Source: Pithys albifrons albifrons | Lineage: Eukaryota; Chordata; Aves; Passeriformes; Thamnophilidae | Direction of reading: 5' to 3' | DNA length: 64,000 nt | Assembly (NCBI RefSeq): GCF_047495875.1 | Contig: NC_092480.1 | Coordinates: 186,001 to 250,000, forward strand | Part shown: positions 24,983 through 39,900 of the stretch, in pieces | Position numbering within the stretch: position 1 is the stretch's first letter | Layout of the letters: each line of letters opens with the position of its first letter | Notes under the pieces: model-generated | Told to the model about the DNA's origin: nothing | The model's input: only the letters and a program-made list of their open reading frames with translations | Database searches by the model: none | Translations under genes and position numbers: made by a program

Positions 24983-27900
24983 CTGCTAAGAAACCTTCCT
25001 ACCTATTTTAATTCCCAACAATTTTTAGAAGAGGAAATAGCAGGTAAAGAAGTGTGGCAAAAATGGAAAAGTCAGTCCTGATGTTTATGTGATTTTCTCC
25101 CTCTGCATGGGGAGAGAAATGGGCAATGAAATTTGAGTTCATTAAGGAACTTTCACAGGGCTGTATTTCAGGTTTAGGAATGATTTTTGAGTTTTGGCTG
25201 TAGACAGATGAAGTTTCATGAAAAACATCATTTTCCTGTGGAAATGATCTGGTTTAACACTTAAATCAAAAGTATGGAAGGCAGGAGTGTGAGAAGCTGC
25301 CCGAGTGTGAGGAATCCTTCCTGGGCTCCCATCCTCTTGCCAGCTTTTGTACTGTCACAAACTGACACTTCCAAGGTGCCTGACTTTGATCAAAACCAGC
25401 CCAATTGTCATATCAGACAAAGGGGGTAAAAAGACCCCAAAAATGCTTGTGCAAAGTGGGGAGAGATGTAAAGGCTAAAGGCTGCTCTAACCACTAAGCA
25501 TCAACTTCATCGCCCACTCATCTCCCACACACAACTAGAAATAACCTTAAATAATTTATTTAAGTGTGTCTGTATTGCAGTTACATATTTAATGACTTAA
25601 AGGGACAGCTTTTCACTTAGGAATACATTAGAATTTCCCATAATTTGATAGGAAGCATCACTCTTGCACCCAGTTTCCTGAGAATTTCAGAGTATTTCAC
25701 AGCACTCAGTGGATTAAACTACAGGCTGCTGTCTCAGGTTGTCATTACCCTTATTAACAGAGAGAAAACCACAGCAGGAACAGGTTCAGTAGCTAAACTT
25801 AGAACATGGTAATTCAGTGAGAGAACAAGGAACAAGCTCATTCTCCTGCCCCACTCACTGAATATTAGAAGGAAAAATATATCTCCTCTTCCTTCTGCTC
25901 CTATTGTTTGTTGCTTTAGGCATTGTCTTTTTGTAGATAATATATTCAAGGACTTCAGGGCAAAAAGTTAGGTAGGAATTTAATGGCAGAATGTTGGGGA
26001 CATCATTTAGAAAGGAAAAATAAAAGGAAGTGTATGCAGTAAAACTTCACAGTCATTAGAGACGAAAGCATCTGATTGAGTCATGGATGTTATTAATTGG
26101 TGAATAGGTCATGTCTCTGGAATTGTCTGTCCTTTCCTGTAAAGACCTTTGCCTTGACAAGTTTGGCCAAGCTACTTCCAGGAAATTTAATTTTCAAGTG
26201 CTTAGCATATTAGTACATTTGTAGAATTTACCTGGTTTTATCAGCAGAGGAATATTCCTGCATGTGGGTTTGTTTTAATGGGCTCCAGTCATTCTGACCT
26301 TGCAAACAGGCAGGAACACTGATAAAAACCAGGTTGTGGTTTTGTTGCTTTTTTACCACACCTTGTTGACTCATTTGGGAGAGAGGAAAAGGGCTAAAAG
26401 ACCCAACAAAGTTATTTAGTAATTTCTGTGATTACAGCTTGGTATGGACAGCACATCTCAGACAAGGGAAAGGACTTCAGCTTGTATTTCTGACATCATT
26501 TTCTCTTTCCCCCAAAAGAGCTCAGTGCCCTTCCGACCCGAACCCTTCCATGTTTCTCTGAATCTGCAGAAGGCACAGCCCTTGGCTGTGGGCTGGGATA
26601 TGTGGAGGGTGTCCCTGTATGAATATAATTGGCCTCAGCCTTGTGGTCTGGACCTGGAGTGTGGTGTATTTGGGGAGTCCTGCCTTGTGTTTCCTTCTTG
26701 CAGCTGAGTAGGAAACACTCAGAGAACCACTTCCTGTGCTGCCAGTGGGGTGAGATGAAGGTTACTGTTAGTTTTGCCTTCCTCTGAGCCCTGAGAGGGC
26801 ACCCAGCATGTGGCACAACCACTGGGCTAACAGAGAAAATCCTGATCTCTAAAGCACCATTTCCCCCGTGTAAATACACGAAGCAGAAAACCTCATTACA
26901 GCCCCGAGGCCGACAATTATCAACGACAAACAAACCCCCAAACAAACCCAAGAGGTTCTCATTTTCAAGGAGTTCTAGAAATGCTCTTTTAATGGCACAA
27001 CACTTGAACTGTGTGGCAGCTTTCTTTTTGGGCTGGTGCTTGCCTAGAACAAAGCAGAAAGCAAGGAGACAGTCAAGCCCTGGCAGCTGCCTGAATCTCA
27101 GCATCCTGCTTTAATTTCCCTTTCTTGTGGCAGATGGCAGCTTTGCAGGGGTGTTAAATCTCCTCATAACTAAGAGGGTGTTGTTTCTTCCAATGCTCCA
27201 TCTATTTCCACAGACACAAACCACCCATCTTCACTGTAACATGGCACAACCCAATAGTCAAGAGACTAGAATGTGACTAGGGGGTGAAGAAATTTAAATA
27301 TCAAACCACCTACATCCCCCAAACCTCTCTCAAATGAACAGTATAACCAGGGTCGTTTACTACACTTTCTCATACATCCTGTCAGTTTAAGAGCTGAACC
27401 CCCATGTGCTGTTTACAGCCAGGCTGCCCAGGCTTGCTAAAATATACAGGTTTAGAGATGCTTTGGCTTCCTCCAGGCCCAGAGCTGCTGTTTGTTCAAA
27501 GGATAAGACACGAGTCCTGCCCTGGAGCACTCACAGCTTAAACAGAGGATGGAATAAACTGTGTATCATCTGTGGGACCTCCCAGACCAAAGAGGGAGTG
27601 GGTCAGATGTGTTGAGTAGGACTCAGCCCTTGTTTTACTAAGCTTTCCACTGCCAAAGCAGTGTGCTTTTTACACTATTATTTTGGATTTTCCCCTTTCA
27701 TGGACGTTAGCAAGCACTGACATCACAGGGTCCAGCTGCCCAACAAGCCACCAAGGAGGTAAATCCATCATGGCTTGAGTTGCTGCACGGAGCTGAAAGC
27801 AAAGCTTGAACCACGAGCTGGCAGCACAGTTGGGGACAGGCTTGGGGGCAACTCCTGTGCCTGGAAAGCAGCTTTAACACAGGACATCCCATTCTTCACA

Positions 27901-30900
27901 CTCAAGGTGTCCCCGTGGCACCCCTGTCATGCAGTACCGTAAAATTCTCTGAGGGTTTTGCATAAAAAACTGTGTTACGTCAGTGGAGTCACTTCTAACA
28001 GTAGGTAGAGGGGCTCTATATGACCAATATTGAGAATTACACACACAAAGATGTGCAGGGTGTGTGAATGGGGGCAGGGGGGAAGGCAGCACTTATAAAA
28101 CTGCCCAATATTTGGTCATTCACGTGACTTTCACCTTTGCTCCAAACCCACAAAGTGACCTGTTTGTGCAGCTTTTTCCACCCCACAGCAGCTGAACCTC
28201 CTGTCAGCTCTGCACCTGCTCAGAGCAGACCCACCAGAGACCACAGCAAAGCAGATTCAAACACTGCTGAGCCCTGAATGGCCCACATGGCTCTGCCTCC
28301 CCAGGGATGGAGGGAAAAATTTCAGTTTTAATCCCAGGATCTGGTGTGTGTTTGGTTGCAGAATAAAGGTTCCTTCCTACTACAGGTGGAGATTTCAGCC
28401 TTCGCTGTCAAAGTGCTTCTGCCCAAACTCATCTGGGTACAATCCTTATCTTTGTTGCCCTGCAATTGTCCCTGAACCTTTTGGCCTCTCCCCATCTTTG
28501 TCTTGGTCAGGGAAAATCTTCCTGCAATTGAAGTGGTCCGTTCTGAAGAAAGAAGGAGCAGAAATGCAGGTGGCCCAAAGTCCCTGGTAGTTCCAGCATG
28601 ATCTCATGGCTCACCTGTGCCAGGGACACGCCACAGCTTTTAGAACAAGTTCTGTTACCGAGTGTCAGGACGAATGAATAAACACCAGACACCAACTAGA
28701 AGCAAGGAGTTTTCCCACCCACACAGCAGATACAGTGACACCTTCCGCTACCAAGAGATAGCCCAGCTGTTTATGGCTCTTAAGTCATTTCTCAAATGCA
28801 GAGTCTGTGACCTTCCCATTCAGGTCGAAGGAAATGGAATGGCAGGGATCCCAGAGATTTCACACTTTGGCTCCTGTTCAGGCTGCAGGCTCCATTAACT
28901 GCAGGGCTGACTCTGAGCTCCTTCCAGCTCCTTGGCTGTGCAGATCTAAGCCCACATGGGGCTGCTTTCTTCTGGACCAAGGGGCAGACTTTGCTTCCAA
29001 CTATTCCTGTATCGTTCCACCTTTATTAACTGTTCTCATCCAATGATAAGCTCAGCTCAGAATCAAAGGAATTAGGCACTGGGATTTGCTTATATCACAC
29101 TTTTACATGCTTCTATAAATTGGTTTATAGTTCTGTTCATCCCAGAGCTGGCTCAGAGCAGAGACACATGACTGCTTTGCCTGATAATGACTCGCCTCTG
29201 TTCTTGCTGACTGATTTCTGGGCTGTTCTACCTGAGCTGAGTTCAGAGTCCAGTAACAGTGAAGCCTAAAAACATATGCAAACACACTCGAGTACTTCTA
29301 AGATGATGCATTGAGTGGTGGAAATTACTGGCACAAAGTGTTGTGGGTAAAGTATAAATGCATTAAGAAAAGGGAATTTCAATTGGGATGGGCTTACTGG
29401 TGGCTGTCAGGCATTTTGGGCCCAATGCAAAGTTTAGCTCAGGAAATTTCCTGAGCACAGACTAGGAACAAAATAACTGCTTAGTGGTGTGTTAAGCGAA
29501 ATGAACCTTTCCTCTCAGGGGCTGGGCAAGTCCTGTATTTCCCTGTGTGCAGATCAGGGGAAGGACAAGCTGTTCCTCGTTGTAGCCTGGCTGGATGATT
29601 CCTGACATGCCTAGTATTCCAGCAGGGCAGTTCTGTGGCTGAGCTGAGTGTGGTGCCAGGGGCAGAGCCCCACTGGCAGCAGGGGAGTTGGGCTGTCGTG
29701 TGGCACCTGCTCAGGTGGCCAGAACGGAGCCCATTCATTTCCTGCCAGCACCGACTCCCACCCTGGGTGTGCTCAGCGGTGCCATGGGCTGAACCTCGGG
29801 GGGAACACACACAGAGGGCCTTGCAAGGCTGCACAGACACACTCCTCATCTCCATAAGGCTCCGAGGGGGATTTGCTGAGTGGCCTGTGCTTTTTAGGTC
29901 CTGATTCATACACTGTTTGACAAGAGCCCGCTGTTAATTCAGGCCACAACTTGCAAACAGAGATGAAACAGTAATGTTGTGCAAACTAAGATTTTATTAA
30001 TCAGGCATCAAGTTCCTATGAGTGTGGGTCAGGAAGACAAACCTCATCAGAAGAAATATGTTGTAGGACAGGTTTTTAGTGCCAGCCCTTGCACATTCTT
30101 TGTGTCTGAACCATTTCACTCCACAGACCCTCCACAACAGTTCTGGGTGGTTTGGATCTGCCCTTCAGTTTAGTAAGTGATGTTTGTCATCAGTTTTCTT
30201 TTCCAAACCAGCAAGCTCTTCTGGCTTCTGCTGCTAATTCTGATGGTTTCATTTGTATGGTATAGAGAGGGAAAGAAAATACAGAAGCAAGCAAGCCACA
30301 CACTGGCCACAAATGCCTGCTGAACTTCAGTGTATGCACTGTGGGAACACGTGCTTGTGTGTGTGCATTTAAATGTGTGCTGGCATATATGCATTAAATA
30401 GGTATATTGCTGTGTGTTTTTACAACCCTAAGGAAACCTGGGGATTTTCAGCATTATATATATGTTGTATTTGAATAGATTGGCAATTACCTCCATTGGG
30501 GTGAGCTGGATAGCTGCAGAAGGGCTGCAGAGAGGGAAGAAGCTGTTCTTCTTTCCCTTCCCAGACTCAGAAATACACAGCAGACAAAGTGCAGGGAGCA
30601 AACCCGTGTATTTGGGTGGAGGAAGGGACCTCCACTATCTTCTAGATACTCTCTGCTTCTGTTATGGCTTGTAAAGATTATGGAGACACGTAACGGTCAG
30701 AAGTGCTCCAGGGGCTGCCCTGGCCTTGGCAGGAAACCAGAAGACTGTGACTTAGAGAAAGTCATAGCAGTTTTAAAACTTGCACAGTTCAGGGAGAGAA
30801 ACTATTTCTCTCCTTTGAATATGTCATCAAGGGGAAGGAAGAGGAAGACATAAAAATCCTGTTATTTCAACATTTCTTCTCACCAAAGGTGGGCCTGCAA

Positions 30901-33900
30901 AAGCACCTGTCACCAGAGCGTGTTTCTGTAGCCAGAGCTAAAGCCAGAAATAGCCACTGCCAGAGGATTTACAGCTCCACATTTCTGACCTGTGTTTCCT
31001 TCCCAGAGCAAGAACAGTTGTATCTGACACACTCCTGGGAGAGGGAAGGGATGGAATGGGAGCCAGGGAGTGTCTCTGGGATATGTTCAGTGCTGCTTTG
31101 CTGGGAGCTATCACATCATGGAAATTTGAGATTCTGCAAAACTGGAGACCCTGAGAAAGTACAAAATCAGCTCCAAAGCTGCTGGTGGAGCATGGCTGGG
31201 AAGTGATGGGGAGGAAAGGTTGGCCCCGTGTTTGCAGTGATGCTGAACAAACTCTGTGGGGAGGGACGTACCATGGGCGTCATGATGGCCACAGCTTTGT
31301 ATCTGCTCTTCTCATTTCCCCAAACACCACTCACAGAGACAAACCCCTGCAAAGGTGTCCCCTGGCACGGTGGGGTGACAGTGGCTCAGAGCTGGGTGCT
31401 CACAGGGATTTACAGACCTCCAAAAAGTCAAACCCTCTAGTGAATTCAGTGCTTTCTGTAAACTTTGACCAGTGGCAGTAAAGCAGAGCACTCTGAGACC
31501 CAGAGGGTTGTGTTTCCTACAGCCATCTGCTGTCTGGAACCACTCTGAACACATGCAAAGTGGGGAAATGACTCCTCTGCCAGGCTGCCTCAGCTTGCAC
31601 AGGAGGCAGAGGGCAAAATATTCCTCCACCTCAGTCCAGCCCACTTGCTGAAGAGGGATGTAAACAAGTGTTTGGGGCTTTCCTACACTGGAACCTTGAA
31701 AGTCCCTCTCTGCATGTCTCAATAGATCCCATTTAGCCACCAGCACAGAAAAGTCATTGTCACCAATTATTGCAAGTATTTCTCTTCTCAGCCTGGTCTT
31801 CTGACCAGCTCAAGCCATGCCAACCTCACCAGCCAGGCTTATCACGTTTTCTGGCTGGAGCAGGTTTAGAGTTGACTTGGATACCCCCAGCACACAAGTG
31901 AGGGAGGAAAATCAATGCTTACAAAGACTGCTAAATCCAGGGAGATGATTCCTCTTCCAGCCAGCGTGCTCTGAATGAGCTGGACAAAGGAAAGCTTTGA
32001 TAGTGATTGATTTCTGAGGGAAAGGAGCTGCGTCTTTCACTGGGTTTGAAAATGAGTTGTTTAAAAGTAAAGGCAAAAAATCCATGCTGGCTCAGGGGAG
32101 GTGATTGTGGCTGTGCAGAGGTTGTGATGATGAGAGGCAGCAGGCTCCAGTCTCTAATGAAGAGAATTGAGAGGGGCTGTGCTGGAGGTAGAGAAGTGCT
32201 CGACTGTGAGAAACGAGACAGTGAGAACAGATAATGACAATGAAGCACTTCCTTTGATTATTGCTTCTCATTTCCTATAATGCAATCTGCATCTGTAAAG
32301 AAAGCTCTTGTCTTAGATCTCCTTGCCTCCTCCATGTGGTTACAAGATCTTAAGCAGTAGTATTGAAAAAAAAAGGTTAACCTGAATCAGGCAGAATATA
32401 AGCCTATTTTTCTTCTGAATTATATGCAATGTAACACCACAGGTACGAATGGAGCCATTTCAGATATACAGCAAAATCTGGCAGGTCGGAAAGTGAAGAA
32501 CTTGGCTGTGGTAGCAGACAAGAGAGCTCTGAAAGAATTGCTGAGACTGAACAGAAGGTGATGGAAATGTGTGTCCAGATGTCTAAATTCTTCTAAAAAT
32601 AGTCCCAGAACACCACTGAAAATAACTCCTGAATTCATAGCTTATGTTACACATCTCATCTCAGGTTGTCTATTCAGACTGGACTGGTAGTTTGGATAAA
32701 AGCCTCAGTTTGTCATGAGCAGGTGCAGATTTTGGATGCTTCCACTTTAGCTGTGCAAGGGTCTTCAGAGATGGTGGTGGAGCTGCAGCTGGGGCTGGGT
32801 GTGTGAGGCTCACACAGATCTGCTTTTACATGTTTAAACACCAAAACTTGACAGCCAGGTTTGGAAACGGAAGCCTAATCCTTCTGTACTTGCAGTTTCT
32901 CTGTCTGTGAAGTGGGGATGGGGATAGCACTGACCACCCTGCTGATGGCCAAGGAAGCTGCCAGAAATTTCTGTGCCTTTCCTACCCCACAAGAGAGAGG
33001 GAGAACAGTGACAGCTGTTACAGAGCAACGTCTGCACTTGGAATCCTCTTCCAAGGAGGAGCTGAGGGCCCTGGGCAGTGGGTACAGCAACAATCAGAGC
33101 CAGAGTGGAATTGCACATCTCAGAACAAACAGGATGCACAGACATGAGAGAAAACCCCTCCTTGATGAACACCCAAGAGGAAATGAAATTAGAGACACTA
33201 ATGCAGATAAGCAAATGGAGCAGCTCTAATGTGGGCTGGCAGTTGGGCAATGGGAAGAAGAGCACAGGGCTATCAGCACACTCCACCCTTGCACCACAGG
33301 ATTGAAAACCAAAACTGTTTCAAGGCTGTGCATTTACCTGCCCGAGTAACCTGAGCTCAAACCAAAGAACTACTCACGTGTTTGAACTTGAGCTGCACGT
33401 TTGAATCCCTTGCCAGACTGGCCCTGACTTTCATTCTGGTTTCCTCCTCAGAGGTGGGAGAGCCTGTGGAAACCTGTGTGGTTCCCCAGAGCTGTTCAAA
33501 GGACTGCATTCCCTCTTGCTTAATGTGCTGCTGCACAACTTAATTCTGCCTTAAACTTCAAGAGCCTCATGGATGTTGTCCCTTAAATACTCTTCAGCAG
33601 TGGAAACAACTCCCAAGCCTTGCTGGGATGCTGCTAATATTCAGTAATTGCTTTCCTACAGACAACAATAACAAGAAGGCCCCATTTTCCAGGAATTTTC
33701 ATTCCAACCAAAAACTTGTCTCCGCTTTGATTCATACCTTGAAGCAAAGGGACAATTATCTAATCACAACACGCAACCCATTTGCACAGTTTCATCTAAA
33801 CAGTTCCACTGCTTCAGATACTTTTGTGATTAGAAAGATATTCCACAAATAAACTGCCTGCATGTTCCTGACACCCAAAACAAGTGTTGCAAGTCAGGGG

Positions 33901-36900
33901 AAGATAAAGCAGCATGGAAAAAGGATTCCTTCCTTATCATCACTTACACTCCACCTAAGAAACCACAAAATTTTACGTCTATTACTGAAATGAAAGTCAC
34001 ATGGAAGGTCTTGGAAGACTCGGGGAGATGCTGCAGCAAAATTGAAGTAATACTCAGTAGGTGGAAGGCTGATGCCTGGAATAGGAGCTAACGGGCACCT
34101 AAGAGCACATTTTTGGGTTATTTATGGCCTGATGGCAAATCTAAATTACTGAGCTCCAAACCGAGTGCTGCAAGAGACTGTCTTTGTGTCCTCAGGCAAA
34201 GCCCTTAAAATGCTTTCATGCTCATTGAAAGCTGCTTAATTTGCAGACACAAAGCATCAGTTAGTCAAGTGTTTCCAAAGCAGCTGCTGAGCTCAGGTAA
34301 TCCACTCTGCACTTCCAAAAAGGGCTTGATTTCCAGACACTGTAAGGCCCTCAGTGAATAAACCCAAACCCCAGTAACACAACTTTCTCCCATATGCTGC
34401 TGAGTTTTATTTTTGAGACCACAGTTAAGATTTTCCCACTATTGGGTATTACTGGCTCTTAGTAAGCATTGTGAAGGAGAGGAAGAAGGTATAAAGTTCC
34501 TTTGGGTCTTTATAGCATCCTGAATAATTGAACACTTGGGAGTGGGGGGTTTTATGGCTTTTGGTGATCCAAGGGGGAACTGTGTCCTTTTTGTGGTCCA
34601 TACACGACTCCTGTGCCCCATCACTATGATAGCTTGGACCTTTAATGTATTTATCCTCCAAAACACCCGTGAGACAGGGAGTTACTGTACTCCTGCAGGC
34701 AAAAGAAGGTAGCACCTTGCCCTGGAAGCTGTTTGTGGCTCAAGGAACCTACACCCACATGCAGTTCTGCCAGTCTGGCCTCAGGCCCTTTGGGGATGAC
34801 ACGTTCCTGCATCATCCAAAAAGACCTACTCATTTTTTCCCTCCTGCTGTCACATTTTATCTGGTCAGCCTTGGCCCTACCCTTTGAAAGTTGTCTTTGC
34901 AGCAGATGGGCCTATCTGAACACCAAGAACAGGCACTGAAGTCAGCAGCTGGTCACCAGATTCCCAGGGGAAGATGAGAAGGATCACAGCAGGCTGCTCA
35001 GCACTCTGGGTCAGGCTGACTCACACAACAAGCCTGGCAGGCCATGGTTTGGGGGCACTCGAGTCTCTAAGACACAGCCAAGGCTAAAATCACAGTGTGA
35101 TGCCCTAGCAGAAGTTCCTCTATGTGGGATGCACTTCCAGAGGAGTTAAAGGCTGTGCCAGTGACTGCTGGCAAATGTTGGCAGGGATATGGGAATCCAA
35201 GAGAACTCCAGGCACACTGTGCACTTCTGACATGCCATTCTCCCCACTGGAATTCCCAAGGGCTGAAACTACTTTGATCTCAAGGAGGATCAGCAGCTTT
35301 GGGGCAAGAAGTGGAGGAAGCTGGAAAGATAAACCGACCCCCAAAGTCAGGGTCTTCCTAGGGAGTTAAATCCTCTCTCTGAGATAGCATCTGATGGGGG
35401 TTTTTTTGAAGCTGGATGATGAAATGCAGAGTCCTTGTAAAGGCTCATCTTCCCATGCAAGTAGAAAATTTCACCTTAGGAAGAAAGAGGAAATACTGCA
35501 GGGAAGTGGGTCATTATTACCCCTTCAAAATGCACTATTCTTTCCAAGTCAAACTTAAAAATACCCCCACAGCTGGTTTCAGGTTGGTGTGAGGGCTTTG
35601 ACTCATGGAAGTCACCCCACACAGGAGACCTCTTGTCAGAGGCTGAGAAGAGATGGTTACACAGGATGGATGATGGATTCTCCTGGAGCAGGGAACCTGT
35701 AATTGCTGCAATAGTGGGGGGAAGCAGCATCAGATGTGCCGTCATAGCAGAGCCTCTTGTGCACCACTCAGGTCCCTGTGGAGCCAATCCTGCCTCATCC
35801 TCTGCCCAGCCATGGCCGACATGTTTCAGACCCAAATAATTGGGGTATCCAGGGACCCAACCACACCTGAGCTGCCTGGGAAAACATGATTATGTGCACC
35901 AGCTCCAGGCAGAGAGTAGCTGTGCTGTGGCACAGAGCTGGAGTCACTATTTGTGAAATACTCTGTGGCCCCAGCATATAAATGTGCTGTGAATAGGAAA
36001 GAAACACCTGAGGTTTAAATTTTTCTCCCAGAGGCTTTGGTAGAGTCTTGTGTTCAGGCTGGGAATGGTATAAAGCCCCCAGTGCTCCAAAGGCAGGTTT
36101 TTCTGGGTGAGGTGCTCAGCTGGTGTGTATTAGTAATTGCTCCAAGAAAGTAAATGGTGCTAGGCTGGTTTACACTGGGGGAAGGCTTTGCCCCCCAGAA
36201 CATGAATGCATTTATGATACAGCTATACAGAGACTGTAAAGGGAATATAAATGTGTTTTCTAAGGTGCAGCTGTAAGCTACATTTATTCCAAGGCTCGTT
36301 GCTGTTGCTCATGGGCAGTGTGAGTATGAACCAGATCCAATTCTTGGTTAGTCTGAGATTTCTTTGAACGGAGCCTGGGAGAACTGACTGCAACTTATCC
36401 ATGGCTAATACATTGTGATTTGACACTTAGTAGGACTTGGCAGTATTTCTCAGAAAGAAATATTGATTGTGAAGAAGAAAATCAATATAATTGTAGAACA
36501 AGGGAGCAGGACATCATTGACACTGCTTACAGCCTGCAGTTCTGGAGAGCCCTTTGTCTCCAGTGGATGGCAAATGTTAATTAAGGTGCCCTCTCTGGCA
36601 TTAAGAAACTTGATGTATTGTCTCATGTTAAATTCTTCTGTCTGTAAAATGGGAATGATACTTGTTTGGAAGTGGCTGCCCTAACAGTGCCACTCTCATG
36701 CAGCTGTGGTTTTCTAAGTTGCTGTATAACTACAGGTAACTGGGAGTGAGGGGTTTTCGAGGCAATGCTGGGCTCAGTGCCTGTGAGGAGATGATCCTGT
36801 CTGCTTCTCCACGTGGCTTCTCCCCGTCCTCCTCTCCAGAGGAATTTGCTCTTTCTGGCTCCTGGAGCAGGGATGGTGTTTGCCTTTTCTTTTTGCACAG

Positions 36901-39900
36901 GACTGTGGTACAGAAAAATCACTGTGCTCACTGGGGCCGTACAAGGGGAAAATGGTGTCAGTGTTTTATGTTGGTGCAAACTCAGGCCTTGAAATTTGCA
37001 TCACGGAACTGATTTAACTGCTCTCAATAAAATGGGGAACAGCTTAGAAGACAAACAGCCCCACTAGTCTATGTCAGGTATTTCCAGTGCCATTTCACTT
37101 GGTAGAAACGGTGGGAACATCTCGGTCTCAGCCAGTCAAACACGTGCTCAAGGGCTCTGCTGAACCAGACCATTCATGAGAGTTGTGCTGTGTAACAACT
37201 TACTGGGGTTCACTAAGCAGAGGAGAAAGAAAATAGTCATTTTTACAAATCAGGAGATGAAGAATCTCTCTAAAACACACCCGCCTCTACACTGGCCATT
37301 CTGTCACAGTCACCAGCCTGGAGTGATTAATTCTGCACTACCATGAAGGGCAGAGCCTCACTAACACTACAGCGAAGGGGAAAAGTGGCACGTGCCTTGT
37401 GTTTGTCATAGCAGAGGGGTGATGGGTGTGAGTGAAACACAGTTAAAACCCCTTTCCATGTCAGGCTACGGATGTTTATCAGAGTTCCCAATTTTGGGGT
37501 GTGTCTCTGCACTTTTAGCACAGAAAGGAGATACCCCAAGGGTTTCTCAGGCACAAGCACAACCTTTCTCCAGCAATTCCACGCTGATCTCCTGCTGACA
37601 GGGACTGGCCTGGCAAGGTGCTGGCAATGACAGGAGAATTCAGCCTCAAGGACCTGAATTTGGTGTCTGAGGAAAGCAAAGGCATCAAACACATCTCCTC
37701 TCACTAATTCCACATTCTAGTTTATAATTGTTTGCTTTCTGTTTAAATTTTACACCCGTGCTGGGTGACAAAACCACTTAGGTCCTGACAATACCTGTCA
37801 GGATATTGTCACACCTTCATGTGCAACTGCACTAATTTTCATTCCTTTTGGAATCTGTGAAAAACGGGAAGGCTGAGGCTTCCCAGGGAGTGGAAGAGCA
37901 AGGGCTCTGCTCTCTGGGTGTGTGAGGTTGGTGTCTCAGCCTGTGTACTGTAACTTGTGGGTATTCAGGAGTACCTTAAACAGCATCTTTTGCTGCTGAG
38001 ACTTGCCAAGGCTTAAGAAGAAATAACAGGAGAGTGTCTTTGAGGGGACAGCACCTTATGAACACAGACAGGAGGTACAAGATGTATAAAACACTGTTTT
38101 GGGGGGTTGTCAGCTGCTGTGTTGTGGTGACTTCAGCAATTCCCTCAACCCATTCTACTATTTCTTGCTGGGTTTTTTCCCCTTCACTTTGAGCTCTGGA
38201 TTCAGTCTCTGTGCACAGCCAGGCAGTGCAGAATATGGTGGGGACAGAATAATGCCAAGCGAAGCCCAGGTCTGTTCTTTTGGGGTCTGTGTACAGAGGG
38301 GGTGAGTAAGACACAGGCTGGGCAGGGCACCCCATTGTACTGCACAAAGCCTGCAGAGATGGAATCCAAAGTGCTGTCAGCTGCTGAACTACAGCTCTTT
38401 TGATTACTCTGCTTGTTGAGGATAATTAGACTGGTGCAGCACAGACACACACACGGATGTCTCTATTCTTTCTGCAGTTGCAGAGCACATGCTGTGAATC
38501 CACTATGAGCTCCAGTTAAAACCTGGGGCAACGTTCTCAAGTGTGAGCAAGTTCTGGGAGGCCAAGATTCACTTTCAAAGGTCACTTAAGAACACGAGTG
38601 TCACCAGGAGCCTGCAGGGTCAGCACTTGACATTTAAAAGCACTAAGTTTTTAGGGTTTTTTTAAACCCTTGTTCATGATCTTTCAAAAGATGGAATTTC
38701 CCCCGACTTGGGTCAGTGTAGTTACACAGGAGGTCCTGAGGACTGGCAGCAGCCTTTGAGCATGGGCTCCATGGCAAAGCAGTAGGAATAATTTAGGGAT
38801 GAACTTCCAGAGGGCTTTATAAGGGGCAGAAATTCTGCCAAAAGAGGCCCACATGCTGCCACTGTCACCAAGCCTCCAAGGGGGAAGGATAATCAGCATT
38901 TAATGCAAACAAGGCTCCATTCAAACAGTTGGGATATCTGAAATCATGAGCTTCTCTAGCAAGTCTTTGTCTTGAGAATCTCATCAGTAAATTTAACCTG
39001 GATCCTGACAGCGGAATCAGGTCTGTGAGAGGAAAGAAAAAGGGAACAGAAAAAGGTAACACTGGTGTCTGTATCGCTCGAAACTGATACGAAGCCTGAA
39101 AGGGAGTTGCATGCTAAGGATCAAGTCATTAACTGCTTGAGGTTTTGACACAGAAGGCACAGAGTAATTTTTCAGGCTCTGTCAGTGACATGTGAGGTCT
39201 GGATTGCATTTTCTGAAGCTCCTCTCCCTCCCACTGCAGAGAGTAGGATCAAGTTCAGGACCTTGGCTCCAAGACAAAAAAATCACCAGAGAGACAGAAG
39301 CACAAGCAAATGTTTTCTTGTCACCATGTAATTTTAATACCAAAACAAACCAAATACTCAGGGTCTGGCATCTCCTACAGTGTCCACCAGAGTTAGAGCC
39401 CTGAAAACCACATCTCAGCTATGCAGGGACTGCTGGCTTCTGGCTGACTGGCCACTGAACTGGAAGTCACTGCAGATGGTGATGCTACATAGAGATTTAA
39501 ATGAGCTCCCACTGAAGCATGGAGTGTGCAGGCACTGGAAAGGTGCTGGGGGTTGTTTTCCTCCCTGCACACACAGCCTGTTGTCTGGGCAGCCAGCACG
39601 GACACAGCAAGCCCCGCAGCCACTCGGGGGCCTTGGCTGTCCCAGGAGCAATCTTGGTGTAGGAAGGCTCTGACCTTCAACTGTTTGTGGCAGAAGCATT
39701 TTCTTTGCCCTCATGAGACCTGAATATCTGATTGTTCCACTTCTCCCAGCCATCAGATATGACTAATGGCAGTTATGTGTCCAGTACCCTGAGTCACTGA
39801 GGTATTACAGGGCACTGCTGCTGCCCTGAGCCTTTCAGAGCGTGATCTTATCGCAGGAACGGTTTCTGCTGCCTCTGGTAAGAAATGTCCCTCCATTTGA

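Noticed and set aside
26496..27104. A 202-codon minus-strand open frame in intron 1, the longest outside repeats
   Set aside because: No domain is recognisable. Under a rough random-sequence estimate, about one frame of this length is plausible in 64 kb on six frames. No splice or promoter context supports it.
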